Source: Anaerococcus sp. Marseille-Q5996 (lineage in GTDB: Bacteria; Bacillota; Clostridia; Tissierellales; Peptoniphilaceae). From it: a DNA stretch of 64,000 nucleotides. A program made the position numbers and the translations under genes. Where the stretch lies: positions 186,001 to 250,000 of the forward strand of contig NZ_CAMPPE010000001.1 of NCBI RefSeq assembly GCF_946893725.1, written 5' to 3'. Position 1 is the first letter of the stretch, and every line of letters begins with the position of its first letter. Below the pieces are notes generated by a model. It saw nothing but the letters and a program-made list of their open reading frames with translations. It ran no database searches and was not told the DNA's origin. This document shows, piece after piece, positions 1 to 7,830 of the stretch.

Positions 1-19
1 TTGCAAATTATTAAAAGTA

Positions 20-46
20 AAGGCAGAATCTATTCTGCCTTTATTA
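20..46 (+). terminator. Terminator-like hairpin of an upstream gene
   Basis: Inverted repeat with arms at 20-28 and 33-41 (AAGGCAGAA/TTCTGCCTT) and a 4-base loop. The T-tract is weak. It lies before the first complete gene, so it probably ends a transcript entering from outside the window. Confidence 0.6.
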
Positions 47-111
47 ATATATGGATTTTTATCCTCAAAGGGGCAAATATTTATTAACTATAACAAATTA
101 AAGGAGTATTT

Positions 112-819
112 ATGAAACTTAAAAAATTATTAGTATCAACATTATCAGTATCAATTTTATTTTCTGGACTTGCTAGCCCAGCTTTTGCAAGCAGTATCAA
201 TACAAATTCAGGTTTTTACAGGTCAAGAAGAACAAGAAATGCATACATAAATTTAACTGCTGGCCAAAGACAAGAACTTGATGCCATGAATACAAACAAC
301 AACAGCCAGCTAACTATAAAAGAAGTTAAAAATTATGGTAAATACAGATTGCCAATCGTAAAAGGCCAAAGCTACCTTTACCCATTTATGGATGATAGAA
401 ATAATAATGGCATGGTTGGTGAAAATGATAAAGATGCCATTAGTTCATCAAATACTGGTACAGTAGAAAATGTTGCCGCAATTGATGAGGAAATTACAAA
501 TAATGATGATCAAATAAATGAATTAGTAGATGATATGATCGAAGAAAACGAAATTGATGATTCAAATGAGCTAGAAAAAAATCCATCAGAAGAAAATATA
601 GAAAGCCCAATAATCGATACAGGATTATCGGAAGAAAGCCTAGATAGACTAGAAGAATCAGTAAAAAATGCAAAACAAACCATAGCAGGTGCTGAAATTT
701 TAGTACAAACTATGCCAAAATTTGCCAAAGAACACGGGGATGTTATAAACAAATTAATCCAAGAACAAATTAATAGGGTTGAACGAGGAGAATCTATTTT
801 AAGAGCAAATGGCAGATAA
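112..819 (+). CDS. Secreted protein with excalibur/EF-hand-like calcium-binding motifs
   Basis: This predicted exported protein of 235 residues has a signal peptide (K-rich start, hydrophobic stretch, ASPAFAS cleavage region near residue 27). Residues about 48-110 hold two D/N-rich loops, NTNNNSQLTIKEV and DDRNNNGMVGE, like the DxDxDG loops of excalibur or EF-hand-like secreted domains; many Asp positions are Asn here, so calcium binding is uncertain. A very acidic linker (about 125-165) leads to a helical C-terminus (about 175-230). The RBS AAGGAG at 101-106 supports the ATG at 112. It is monocistronic and followed by a shared terminator. There is no sortase LPxTG motif, so it is probably released or loosely wall-bound. 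Function is unknown. Confidence 0.75.
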   Translation: MKLKKLLVSTLSVSILFSGLASPAFASSINTNSGFYRSRRTRNAYINLTAGQRQELDAMNTNNNSQLTIKEVKNYGKYRLPIVKGQSYLYPFMDDRNNNGMVGENDKDAISSSNTGTVENVAAIDEEITNNDDQINELVDDMIEENEIDDSNELEKNPSEENIESPIIDTGLSEESLDRLEESVKNAKQTIAGAEILVQTMPKFAKEHGDVINKLIQEQINRVERGESILRANGR

Positions 820-820
820 A

Positions 821-848
821 AAGCGGGATTATACCCGCTATTTTTTAT
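821..848. terminator. Bidirectional terminator between convergent genes
   Basis: Stem AGCGGG (822-827) and CCCGCT (834-839), flanked by A-rich sequence on the left and T-rich sequence on the right, so it can end both the gene at 112-819 and the reverse-strand ClC gene. Confidence 0.8.
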
Positions 849-2371
849 TCGTTTTTTAAATATTCATCTATTTCTAGAGCATCTTCTGCATTCATCAAAA
901 CAGTTATTTTATCACCTAGTAAGATTTCATCATCAGCATTTGGCACAAATTCCTTGCCATCTCTTTCTATGGATATGATTAAAATATGTTTTGGAAATTT
1001 TATCTCCTTTAGTTTTTTACCAATCACATCTAGGCCATCAACCATGCTATATTCCAAAATAGAATAATTTCCCAAATCTCTTTCGTTAGGTACTAAAAGA
1101 TTTTTATCTATTAATTGTCTTTCAAAAAGTGTTTCATAAATTGGTTCTACTTTTAAAACCTCTGCTACAAAATATGAAACCAATACTACTATGGATAGGG
1201 CTATTAAGTGCTCAAAGGTTGAAGTCATTTCTGAGACTAAAATTACAGACAGGATAGGACTTCTCACTACTGAAGCAAGGATACCACCCATGCCCAAAAT
1301 TACAAAATTTATAAAATATGTATCTAAAATTATAAATTTTTCTAGGACTGCAAATACCAAAGCCCCACAACAACCACCAATTACTAGAACTGGCAGGAAA
1401 ATCCCTCCTTGGACACCAGATCCATAGCAAAATGTTGTATAAAATAATTTTGCAATAAGTATGGCCAATATGTATTTTACAGCAAATCTATTTACAGCCA
1501 TTTCTTCTAGTAGACCGTGTCCGCCGCCTGTCACCTCAAAAAATGAAAATCCAATTATAATTGTAACTCCCATTAATAGTCCATATTTTAAGAAGTTGGA
1601 ATCTATTTTTCTAAACAAATTTTGGGACTTAACAATCATAACATTATAAAAACAACCTATAAGTCCGGTCAAAATCCCAATTAAAATTACAATCCATTCC
1701 AAATTCATTGGCAAGGATTTTGTAACTGCAAATGAGAATGAAGTTTCGGCTCCCATAAGGACAAAGGAAATGTAATTTGCAATAATTGATGCTATAAAGG
1801 CTGGCAAGAGCACGTATTTTGAATAAGTTTTATGCAGCTCTTCTATGGCAAATATACAACCAGCCATTGGGGCATTAAATGCTGCAGCAAGTCCTGCTGC
1901 CGCACCAGCTGTAATCATATATTTTATTTCATCTGGAGGTCTTTTTAATATTTTGCCAGCAAACTTACCAATAGCCCCGCCCATTTGTATGGATGGACCC
2001 TCGCGGCCCAGTGAAAATCCCATGAGATTTCCAAGTCCACCTCCTAAAATTTTTGAAATAATGGTTGGCCACTCTTGCATTTTAAATTTTCCAAGGATTT
2101 CTCCTCTTATTTGCGGAATCCCACTTCCCCCAGAAAGGGGAGCCCATTTTAATAATTTGCTTATAATAAAAGAAATTATTACAGCTAAGATTATTAAAAT
2201 AAAGACAGATTTAAAATCAAGGTTGCTATATAAAAATTTTCTGGAAAGGTCCATTTTTGAAATTAAGAACCTATAAAAAACAGATAAAAGTCCAGCAAGG
2301 GTGCCGACTATTATGGAGTCGGCTAACATTCTAAATATTAATTTTTGCTTATTATTAAAATCATTTTTCAT
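845..2371 (-). CDS. ClC-family chloride/proton antiporter with C-terminal TrkA-C domain
   Basis: This is a polytopic ClC transporter of 508 residues. It shows the family signatures GSGIP (82-86), GREGP (122-126, with the gating Glu at 124) and GIFLP. The proton-pathway Glu of exchangers is present in IEEL (about 176-179), and a Tyr sits in PIYETL where the inner-gate Tyr is expected. This predicts a Cl-/H+ exchanger rather than a channel. GREGP rather than GREGT argues against a fluoride CLC-F exporter. Residues about 430-505 form a TrkA-C (RCK_C) regulatory domain, as in many Firmicute ClC proteins. An in-frame TGA just upstream fixes the ATG start, although no good RBS is visible; translation may be coupled to the upstream gene, which ends 33 bases away. 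Confidence 0.93.
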   Translation of the reverse strand: MKNDFNNKQKLIFRMLADSIIVGTLAGLLSVFYRFLISKMDLSRKFLYSNLDFKSVFILIILAVIISFIISKLLKWAPLSGGSGIPQIRGEILGKFKMQEWPTIISKILGGGLGNLMGFSLGREGPSIQMGGAIGKFAGKILKRPPDEIKYMITAGAAAGLAAAFNAPMAGCIFAIEELHKTYSKYVLLPAFIASIIANYISFVLMGAETSFSFAVTKSLPMNLEWIVILIGILTGLIGCFYNVMIVKSQNLFRKIDSNFLKYGLLMGVTIIIGFSFFEVTGGGHGLLEEMAVNRFAVKYILAILIAKLFYTTFCYGSGVQGGIFLPVLVIGGCCGALVFAVLEKFIILDTYFINFVILGMGGILASVVRSPILSVILVSEMTSTFEHLIALSIVVLVSYFVAEVLKVEPIYETLFERQLIDKNLLVPNERDLGNYSILEYSMVDGLDVIGKKLKEIKFPKHILIISIERDGKEFVPNADDEILLGDKITVLMNAEDALEIDEYLKNE

Positions 2372-2404
2372 CTTAGATCATGTATTCTTTTGCTATAAGT
2401 GGGA

Positions 2405-3067
2405 TTAGTTTTTTGGGAATATACGATAATTTATCCCATTTACCATTTCTACATCATAGGGACTGTCTGAAAAATATCCCCTTAAAAATTCATATCTATA
2501 ATCATGATAGGATGAATTTTCACTTTTTAGATTAATATCTTCCTTGCTTGATACTTCAAAATTTTCGTGGTGGTCATGGTCGTGACCGCCTTCGCAAACA
2601 TTGTCCCTTGCATCTTCTGGATTTATGTCTTGATTTTCATATTTGCTATGAAGATTTTTGTTTGTAATCAAATACAGACTGCCCATATCATCTATCTGAG
2701 CAGAAAGACCATTGTCACAAGGCATACCATCTAGTAGTAGCATATTTAAATCAGTAAATACACCATTAAAATCAGAAAAATCTTTGCCTTCTGCATTTAT
2801 TTTTCCAAATTCATACAATTTTTCTTTTGTATTTGTACTATGGTTAAGGGCGTAGTTTAACCTTTTTTCCACAACATCTATTTTTGAATCAAGCCAACCA
2901 TGTATATTTTCCTGATCAATTAAATTTTCTAGGGGTTCAGTGGATACTGGCTTATTTATTTTATCAACTTCACTTGTATCTCCATCTAATAAGTAGCTTG
3001 TTATTTTATCTTGAAATTTGATTTTGTCATACATCATAAAATGTATTGGACCTAAATTTTTACTCAT
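2405..3067 (-). CDS. Conserved protein of unknown function with His-rich segment
   Basis: I do not recognise a named domain in this 220-residue soluble protein. The N-terminus (MSKNLGPIHFMMYDKIKFQD) is helical and resembles hypothetical proteins I associate with clostridia that begin LGPIHxxxYxKI. Residues about 100-130 contain LNMLLLDGMPCDNG, and residues about 156-168 hold VCEGGHDHDHH, a Cys/His cluster that could bind metal. The C-terminus is aromatic-rich. A strong RBS (GGGAGGTGA on the minus strand, 3072-3080) precedes the start. It is probably co-transcribed with the downstream ClC gene and divergent from the ECF gene. Confidence 0.75.
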   Translation of the reverse strand: MSKNLGPIHFMMYDKIKFQDKITSYLLDGDTSEVDKINKPVSTEPLENLIDQENIHGWLDSKIDVVEKRLNYALNHSTNTKEKLYEFGKINAEGKDFSDFNGVFTDLNMLLLDGMPCDNGLSAQIDDMGSLYLITNKNLHSKYENQDINPEDARDNVCEGGHDHDHHENFEVSSKEDINLKSENSSYHDYRYEFLRGYFSDSPYDVEMVNGINYRIFPKN

Positions 3068-3134
3068 AATATCACCTCCCTTTTATTTTACTGTATATAT
3101 ATGTGATATACTATTAATAGATTTAGGAGGATTT

Positions 3135-3674
3135 ATGAAAAACTTAACCACAAAAAAACTTACATATATAGGGCTTTTCACAGCCTTGGCATTTTTGTCA
3201 AATTATTTACAGATTCCTTTAGTAACTCCCTTGGGCAATACTCGTTTTCATTTAGGAAATGTATTTTGCTTGCTGGCAGGGATTATTTTAGGACCACTTT
3301 ATGGGGGCCTTGCTGGTGGACTTGGTGCAGCACTTTTTGATCTTTTTGATCCAGTTTATTTTACATCTGCCCCATCTACTTTTATCAACAAATTTATAAT
3401 GGCAGCTATCGCTGGATATATTTTCCACAAAAAGTCTGGGGAAAATAACAAGCTAAGAATAGCAATTGCAGCTGCTTGCGGCCAATTAGCCTATATTTTG
3501 CTTTACTTATCTAAAACCTATATAGAAAATTATTTTATTCTAGATCTGACAAGAGAAGCGACAATGGTTGAGATTGTCCAAAAAGCTGGAGTTTCCCTTA
3601 CAAACGGCGTTATTTCTATAATTTTTGCAACCATCCTTGCCATTCCTCTTTTAAAAGCGGTCAAATTTGAATAG
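3135..3674 (+). CDS. ECF transporter S component (vitamin/precursor uptake)
   Basis: This small hydrophobic protein of 179 residues has about five to six membrane segments. The segment TRFHLGNVFCLLAGIILGP followed by a Gly/Ala-rich LYGGLAGGLGAALFD is typical of substrate-binding S components of energy-coupling-factor transporters (ECF_trnsprt / PF07155-like group). The shared ECF T and ATPase subunits are not in this window, so it is a group II S component. The substrate cannot be read from sequence. The start at 3135 is chosen because AGGAGG lies at 3125-3130; the longer open frame from 3018 overlaps the divergent gene and has no RBS. Confidence 0.85.
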   Translation: MKNLTTKKLTYIGLFTALAFLSNYLQIPLVTPLGNTRFHLGNVFCLLAGIILGPLYGGLAGGLGAALFDLFDPVYFTSAPSTFINKFIMAAIAGYIFHKKSGENNKLRIAIAAACGQLAYILLYLSKTYIENYFILDLTREATMVEIVQKAGVSLTNGVISIIFATILAIPLLKAVKFE

Positions 3675-3716
3675 TTAGCCTATTATTGGGTATCTATTTT
3701 TCTAAGAGGTGACTTT

Positions 3717-4136
3717 ATGGATTATAAGAGATTTGATAAAAAAATAGTACTTAGATTAAAAAAAGGTGATAAGATTATAGAATCCCTTGAAAAACTAGCA
3801 ATTGAGGAAAATATTACAGGCGCTCATTTTCAAGGCATAGGGGCAGTAAATGAATTAAAAATTGGAATTTTGCACTCAGGAGATGATGATTATCAATGGG
3901 ATACTTACAATGAAGATTTAGAAATTACTTCCCTTATTGGTAATATAACAATATTTGATCAAAAACCAATTGTACACACCCACATTACCTGTGCAGGAGA
4001 AGGCTCAAAGGTAATTGGCGGGCATTTGGGAGAAGCTACTTGCTCTTTTACAGCAGAAATTTTTATAGACTTAATAGATGGTAAACTAGAAAAACAAGCT
4101 GACACAGATCTTGGAATCAATATTATAGAATTTTAG
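3717..4136 (+). CDS. PPC/DUF296 (PCC) domain protein
   Basis: The 139-residue protein is a single PPC domain (PF03479), the fold found at the end of plant AT-hook proteins and as stand-alone trimeric proteins in bacteria. Seen here are the GAHFQGIGAVNEL strand-turn, the His pair in VHTHI (about 87-91) and the GGHLGEA loop (about 101-107), which together form the conserved possible metal site. Bacterial members lack AT-hooks and their biochemical role is unknown; DNA binding should not be assumed. RBS AGAGGTGA precedes the ATG. It sits 8 bases before the CpXC gene, suggesting co-transcription. Confidence 0.88.
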   Translation: MDYKRFDKKIVLRLKKGDKIIESLEKLAIEENITGAHFQGIGAVNELKIGILHSGDDDYQWDTYNEDLEITSLIGNITIFDQKPIVHTHITCAGEGSKVIGGHLGEATCSFTAEIFIDLIDGKLEKQADTDLGINIIEF

Positions 4137-4143
4137 GTGGATT

Positions 4144-4776
4144 ATGCAAACTAGAGAAAAAATATTTGGAATTACTTGCCCAGCTTGCGGCCAATCTTTT
4201 GAAAATGAAATGAACACTGCAGTTTTTTCTGCAACTGATGACAGAGAATTGATACTTCAAAACCAATTTGCCATCCAACATTGCCCAAATTGCAATCACG
4301 AATTTATTTTAAATTACAGATTTGCTTACACAGATGATGAAGTAAAATTTATGCTTGTAAATGACCCACAATTTGTGGATAAAAAAGCAAGACTTGCTTT
4401 TAAATCAAGTCTATCTTTGCTAGATAGATTTCACAAAGAAGAGCAAGAAAAATATCTAACAAGGATGACAAGTGATATAGAAGAAGTTAGAGAAAAAATT
4501 GTGATTTTTGAAAACTACCTGTCTGATAAGGCAGTAGAAATATTAAAATATATCTTACTAGAAAGTGATGAATTATTATTCAACCACGATGATGTCTTAT
4601 CATTTAGACTAGTAGATGCAAATACATTTTTAATCAAAACTACTGATGGTCAGGAGTATACTCTTGGTTTTGTAAGGGAAGTTTATGATAAAATCGTCAG
4701 CCAATATGACGGATTATTTGATGCTGATAAGGCAGAAAAGATTGATAAAAACTGGGCCTATGAGTTTTTAAAATAG
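4144..4776 (+). CDS. CpXC domain protein
   Basis: A 210-residue protein with two CxxC pairs, CPAC (about 12-15) and CPNC (about 48-51), plus an aromatic-rich strand region. This matches the CpXC domain (PF14353), thought to bind zinc and of unknown function. The C-terminal half (about 75-210) is helical with an acidic tail. The start codon follows RBS AGGTGG overlapping the stop of the PPC gene, so the two are probably translated from one mRNA. A strong terminator follows. Confidence 0.85.
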   Translation: MQTREKIFGITCPACGQSFENEMNTAVFSATDDRELILQNQFAIQHCPNCNHEFILNYRFAYTDDEVKFMLVNDPQFVDKKARLAFKSSLSLLDRFHKEEQEKYLTRMTSDIEEVREKIVIFENYLSDKAVEILKYILLESDELLFNHDDVLSFRLVDANTFLIKTTDGQEYTLGFVREVYDKIVSQYDGLFDADKAEKIDKNWAYEFLK

Positions 4777-4787
4777 GAAAAAAATTG

Positions 4788-4812
4788 CTAGCCTTTTAGG
4801 CTAGTTTTTTTG
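4788..4812 (+). terminator. Rho-independent terminator
   Basis: Stem CTAGCCT (4788-4794) and AGGCTAG (4798-4804) with a 3-base loop and a run of seven T. It ends the PPC-CpXC unit. Confidence 0.9.
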
Positions 4813-4911
4813 TGTCTAAAATTAGAGAATGGTCTAATTTCTTGACTAGAAACTACAAAAACTATAAAGTATAAATATATTTTTATATAAATTCATTTAT
4901 TTGGAGGTATT

Positions 4912-6456
4912 ATGACAGATAAAACTAAAAAATCTCAGACTAAAGAATCAGGATTTTTAGCCTGGGTTGAAAGAGTAGGAAATGCCCTGCCCCACCCTGC
5001 TATGATTTTTGTAATAATGATAGCAATTCTAGCAGTTATAGCACAAATTTGTTATATGAATGGGGTTTCTGTAGACTTTTTTGATGCAAGAGAGGGAAAA
5101 GTAGTTGAAATTTCAGCAGCTCCTCTTTTAAATGCGGAAGGAATCAGACACATTTTTAGCACAGCTGTTACAAATTTCACTGGATTTGCACCACTGGGTA
5201 CAGTTTTAGTGGCAATGCTTGGTGTAGGAGTGGCAGAATATGCAGGATTTTTTGATGCAGGTCTTAAAAAACTTTTATCAAATGTTCCATCACTTGTCCT
5301 AACTGCAACAGTAGTTTTTGTTGGAATCATTTCAAATATAGCATCTGATGCAGGTTATGTAGTTGTAATTCCACTTGGTGCTTTGATTTTCTTAACAGCT
5401 GGCAAACACCCACTTGCAGGGCTTGCTGCAGCCTTTGCTGGAGTATCTGGAGGATTTTCTGCTAACTTACTTTTCGGACCAACAGATGCCTTATTATCAG
5501 GACTTACAAATGAAGCCTTAAGAGCAGCAAGCATTGATGCAACAGTTGATGTTACAGGAAACTGGTTTTTCTTAATTTCCTCAACCATTTTTCTAACTTG
5601 TATAGGAACTTTGGTGACAGAACTTGTAGTTATACCAAAGTTAGGCCAATACAAATTAGCTGGCCAACACGAAGTAAAATCTGATGTAACAGAAGTAGAA
5701 AAAAAGGGATTAAGAAATGCACTTATTGCCTTATTAATTTATTTAATTATCCTTGGATTTTTGATGTTTCCTGAAAATGCGATTTTAAAAGAGCCAGACA
5801 AATATGGTGATGTAAATATCAACAATTTTTTGGCCAATGGTCTTATTCCAGCCTTATTTTTACTTTTCCTAATCCCAGGATTTGTCTATGGTAAAAGCGT
5901 GGGAACAATTAAAAATTCAAATGATTTAGTAAAAGCAATGTCAAAATCCATGGAGTCCATGGGTGGCTACCTAGTTTTAGCCTTCTTTGCTGCCCAATTC
6001 GTGGCATTTTTTGGATATACAAACTTAGGAACCATTCTTTCTGTGAACGGTGCAAATTTCTTAAATAATATTGGACTTACAGGTATCCCTCTAATTATAA
6101 TATTTATTTTATTAACATCATTTTTAAACTTATTTATGGGATCAGCCTCAGCAAAATGGGCAATTATGGCGCCGATTTTTGTACCAATGTTCTTTGAAAT
6201 GGGACTTTCACCAGAGTTAACACAAATGTCATATAGAATTGCTGATTCATCAACAAATATCATCAGCCCGCTTATGAGCTATTTTGCAATGATAGTAGTA
6301 TTTATGCAAAAATATGATAAAGATAGTGGACTTGGAACACTAATTTCAACTATGCTGCCATATTCAATTTCGTTTTTAATATTTTGGACAGTTTGGCTAA
6401 TAGTTTGGATGCTATTAGGATTACCACTAGGACCAGGCGCTGGGCTTTACGTTTAA
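4912..6456 (+). CDS. AbgT family transporter (p-aminobenzoyl-glutamate-type)
   Basis: An integral membrane protein of 514 residues, the normal AbgT length (about 500-510). The N-terminus FLAWVERVGNALPHPAMIF and the motif GVSGGFSANLLFGPTDALLSG (about 180-200) are characteristic of the family, as is FMGSASAKWAIMAPIFVPMF near residue 410. AbgT proteins import p-aminobenzoyl-glutamate, and some members act as drug (sulfonamide) effluxers, so direction and substrate remain open. RBS GGAGGT precedes the ATG. Monocistronic, between two terminators. No abgAB hydrolase genes are adjacent, although a dipeptidase lies 1.4 kb downstream. Confidence 0.93.
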   Translation: MTDKTKKSQTKESGFLAWVERVGNALPHPAMIFVIMIAILAVIAQICYMNGVSVDFFDAREGKVVEISAAPLLNAEGIRHIFSTAVTNFTGFAPLGTVLVAMLGVGVAEYAGFFDAGLKKLLSNVPSLVLTATVVFVGIISNIASDAGYVVVIPLGALIFLTAGKHPLAGLAAAFAGVSGGFSANLLFGPTDALLSGLTNEALRAASIDATVDVTGNWFFLISSTIFLTCIGTLVTELVVIPKLGQYKLAGQHEVKSDVTEVEKKGLRNALIALLIYLIILGFLMFPENAILKEPDKYGDVNINNFLANGLIPALFLLFLIPGFVYGKSVGTIKNSNDLVKAMSKSMESMGGYLVLAFFAAQFVAFFGYTNLGTILSVNGANFLNNIGLTGIPLIIIFILLTSFLNLFMGSASAKWAIMAPIFVPMFFEMGLSPELTQMSYRIADSSTNIISPLMSYFAMIVVFMQKYDKDSGLGTLISTMLPYSISFLIFWTVWLIVWMLLGLPLGPGAGLYV

Positions 6457-6461
6457 TAATC

Positions 6462-6495
6462 AAACAGGTTTTCAATTTTGAAGGCCTGTTTTTGC
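6462..6495 (+). terminator. Rho-independent terminator after AbgT gene
   Basis: Arms AAACAGG (6462-6468) and CCTGTTT (6485-6491), extended by a TTTTCAA/TTGAA inner stem, followed by T residues. Confidence 0.8.
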
Positions 6496-6520
6496 TTGCC
6501 CAAAAAAGTATAATTATTCC

Positions 6521-7813
6521 ATGAAAATTTACCTAAGTGATGAGAATAAAAGAAAAATTGTATATGATATTTTAAATATTTTTTATGATGATAGGCAGAT
6601 AAGCTTTGACCATGAGGGAGAAATAAAAATTTTAGATGATAAGATTATTTTTCAAGGCCAAACTTACCCTTATAAGGATAATTATGAATTAAAAGCTACA
6701 TTGTATAAGCTATTAGTAGAAATAAATGATTATACGTCACCATGGGGGATGCTGACTGGATCAAAACCATCAAAGCTTTTACAAAAACAAAGTCCGAGTC
6801 AAATAAAAGAAAAATATTTTGTTTCAGATGAGAAAATTAATTTGCTAGTGTATATTAAAAACGAGCAAGAAAAATTAGATTTTGATAAAAATAATTTTAA
6901 TTTATACATCAATATTCCATTTTGCCCAACTAGGTGCGATTATTGTTCTTATCCTACAATAATTGGACCCCACCATGACAAGAGCGAATATATTTCCTAT
7001 TTAATAAAAGAAATTAATAATATAAATCTGCCAAAAAACTTAGACACAATATATATAGGTGGAGGGACTCCTTCATATGTCAGCCACAAGGATTTGGAAA
7101 AATTATTGGATACAATAAATTATAAATTTTCCTACCAAGAATTTACTTTCGAAGCAGGTCGTGAAGATACTTTGGATAAGAAAAAATTAGAAATTTTAAA
7201 GGCAAAGGGAGTTGACAGGATTTCCTTAAATCCTCAGACCTTTAATCAAAAAATTATAAAATCAGTTGGTAGAAATCAGGATATGGACCATTTTCTAAAA
7301 ATCTATGAAAAAGCTGGTGAATTAGGATTTATAATTAATATGGACTTTATAGTTGGACTTGTTGGTGAAAATGCAGAAGCTTTTGCAAAAAATTTTGAAA
7401 TTCTAAAAAAACTTCAGCCTGATAATATAACTTTCCATGCCCTAGCAACAAAATCTGGCAGCAAGTATAGGGAAGAAAATAAAAAGGGGTCTATAGGAGA
7501 TGCTCTAACTATAAGTCAAGCTATAAAAGAATTTACTCAAAAAAATTCTTATAAAGCCTATTATCTCTATCGCCAAAAAAATATAATCAGCAATCTAGAA
7601 AATATAGGCTATCAAAAGGGAGACACAGCCCAAAGGTACAACATAATTATTAACGAAGAAATAGAAAATGTAATGGGCCTTGGTATGAATGCAAATAGCA
7701 AACTTATGAATGGGAAAAAATACAGAAACGACCGTAATATTCGTGACTATTACAATAATATAGATAAAAATATAAATGCTAAAAATAAATTAATTAATGA
7801 GTATAATAATTAA
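6521..7813 (+). CDS. hemZ: HemZ-like radical SAM coproporphyrinogen dehydrogenase family protein
   Basis: A 430-residue radical SAM enzyme with the CxxxCxxC cluster motif CPTRCDYC (Cys135, 139, 142) and the SAM-binding YIGGGTPSY (about 184-192). The N-terminal domain carries WGMLTGSKPSKL (75-86), typical of the clostridial/bacillary HemZ subgroup rather than HemN. HemZ is annotated as oxygen-independent coproporphyrinogen III oxidase, but no other haem genes are visible, and related HemN-like proteins do other jobs (haem trafficking, methyl transfer), so the reaction is unproven. It is somewhat shorter than typical HemZ (about 480-500). The ATG has no Shine-Dalgarno; a TATAAT ends only 6 bases before it. 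Confidence 0.82.
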   Translation: MKIYLSDENKRKIVYDILNIFYDDRQISFDHEGEIKILDDKIIFQGQTYPYKDNYELKATLYKLLVEINDYTSPWGMLTGSKPSKLLQKQSPSQIKEKYFVSDEKINLLVYIKNEQEKLDFDKNNFNLYINIPFCPTRCDYCSYPTIIGPHHDKSEYISYLIKEINNINLPKNLDTIYIGGGTPSYVSHKDLEKLLDTINYKFSYQEFTFEAGREDTLDKKKLEILKAKGVDRISLNPQTFNQKIIKSVGRNQDMDHFLKIYEKAGELGFIINMDFIVGLVGENAEAFAKNFEILKKLQPDNITFHALATKSGSKYREENKKGSIGDALTISQAIKEFTQKNSYKAYYLYRQKNIISNLENIGYQKGDTAQRYNIIINEEIENVMGLGMNANSKLMNGKKYRNDRNIRDYYNNIDKNINAKNKLINEYNN

Positions 7814-7830
7814 AAAAGGAGGCATTTATT

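Noticed and set aside
1845-2276. Open reading frame of 143 codons on the plus strand inside the ClC gene
   Set aside because: It is antisense to well-conserved ClC sequence and has no RBS or domain.
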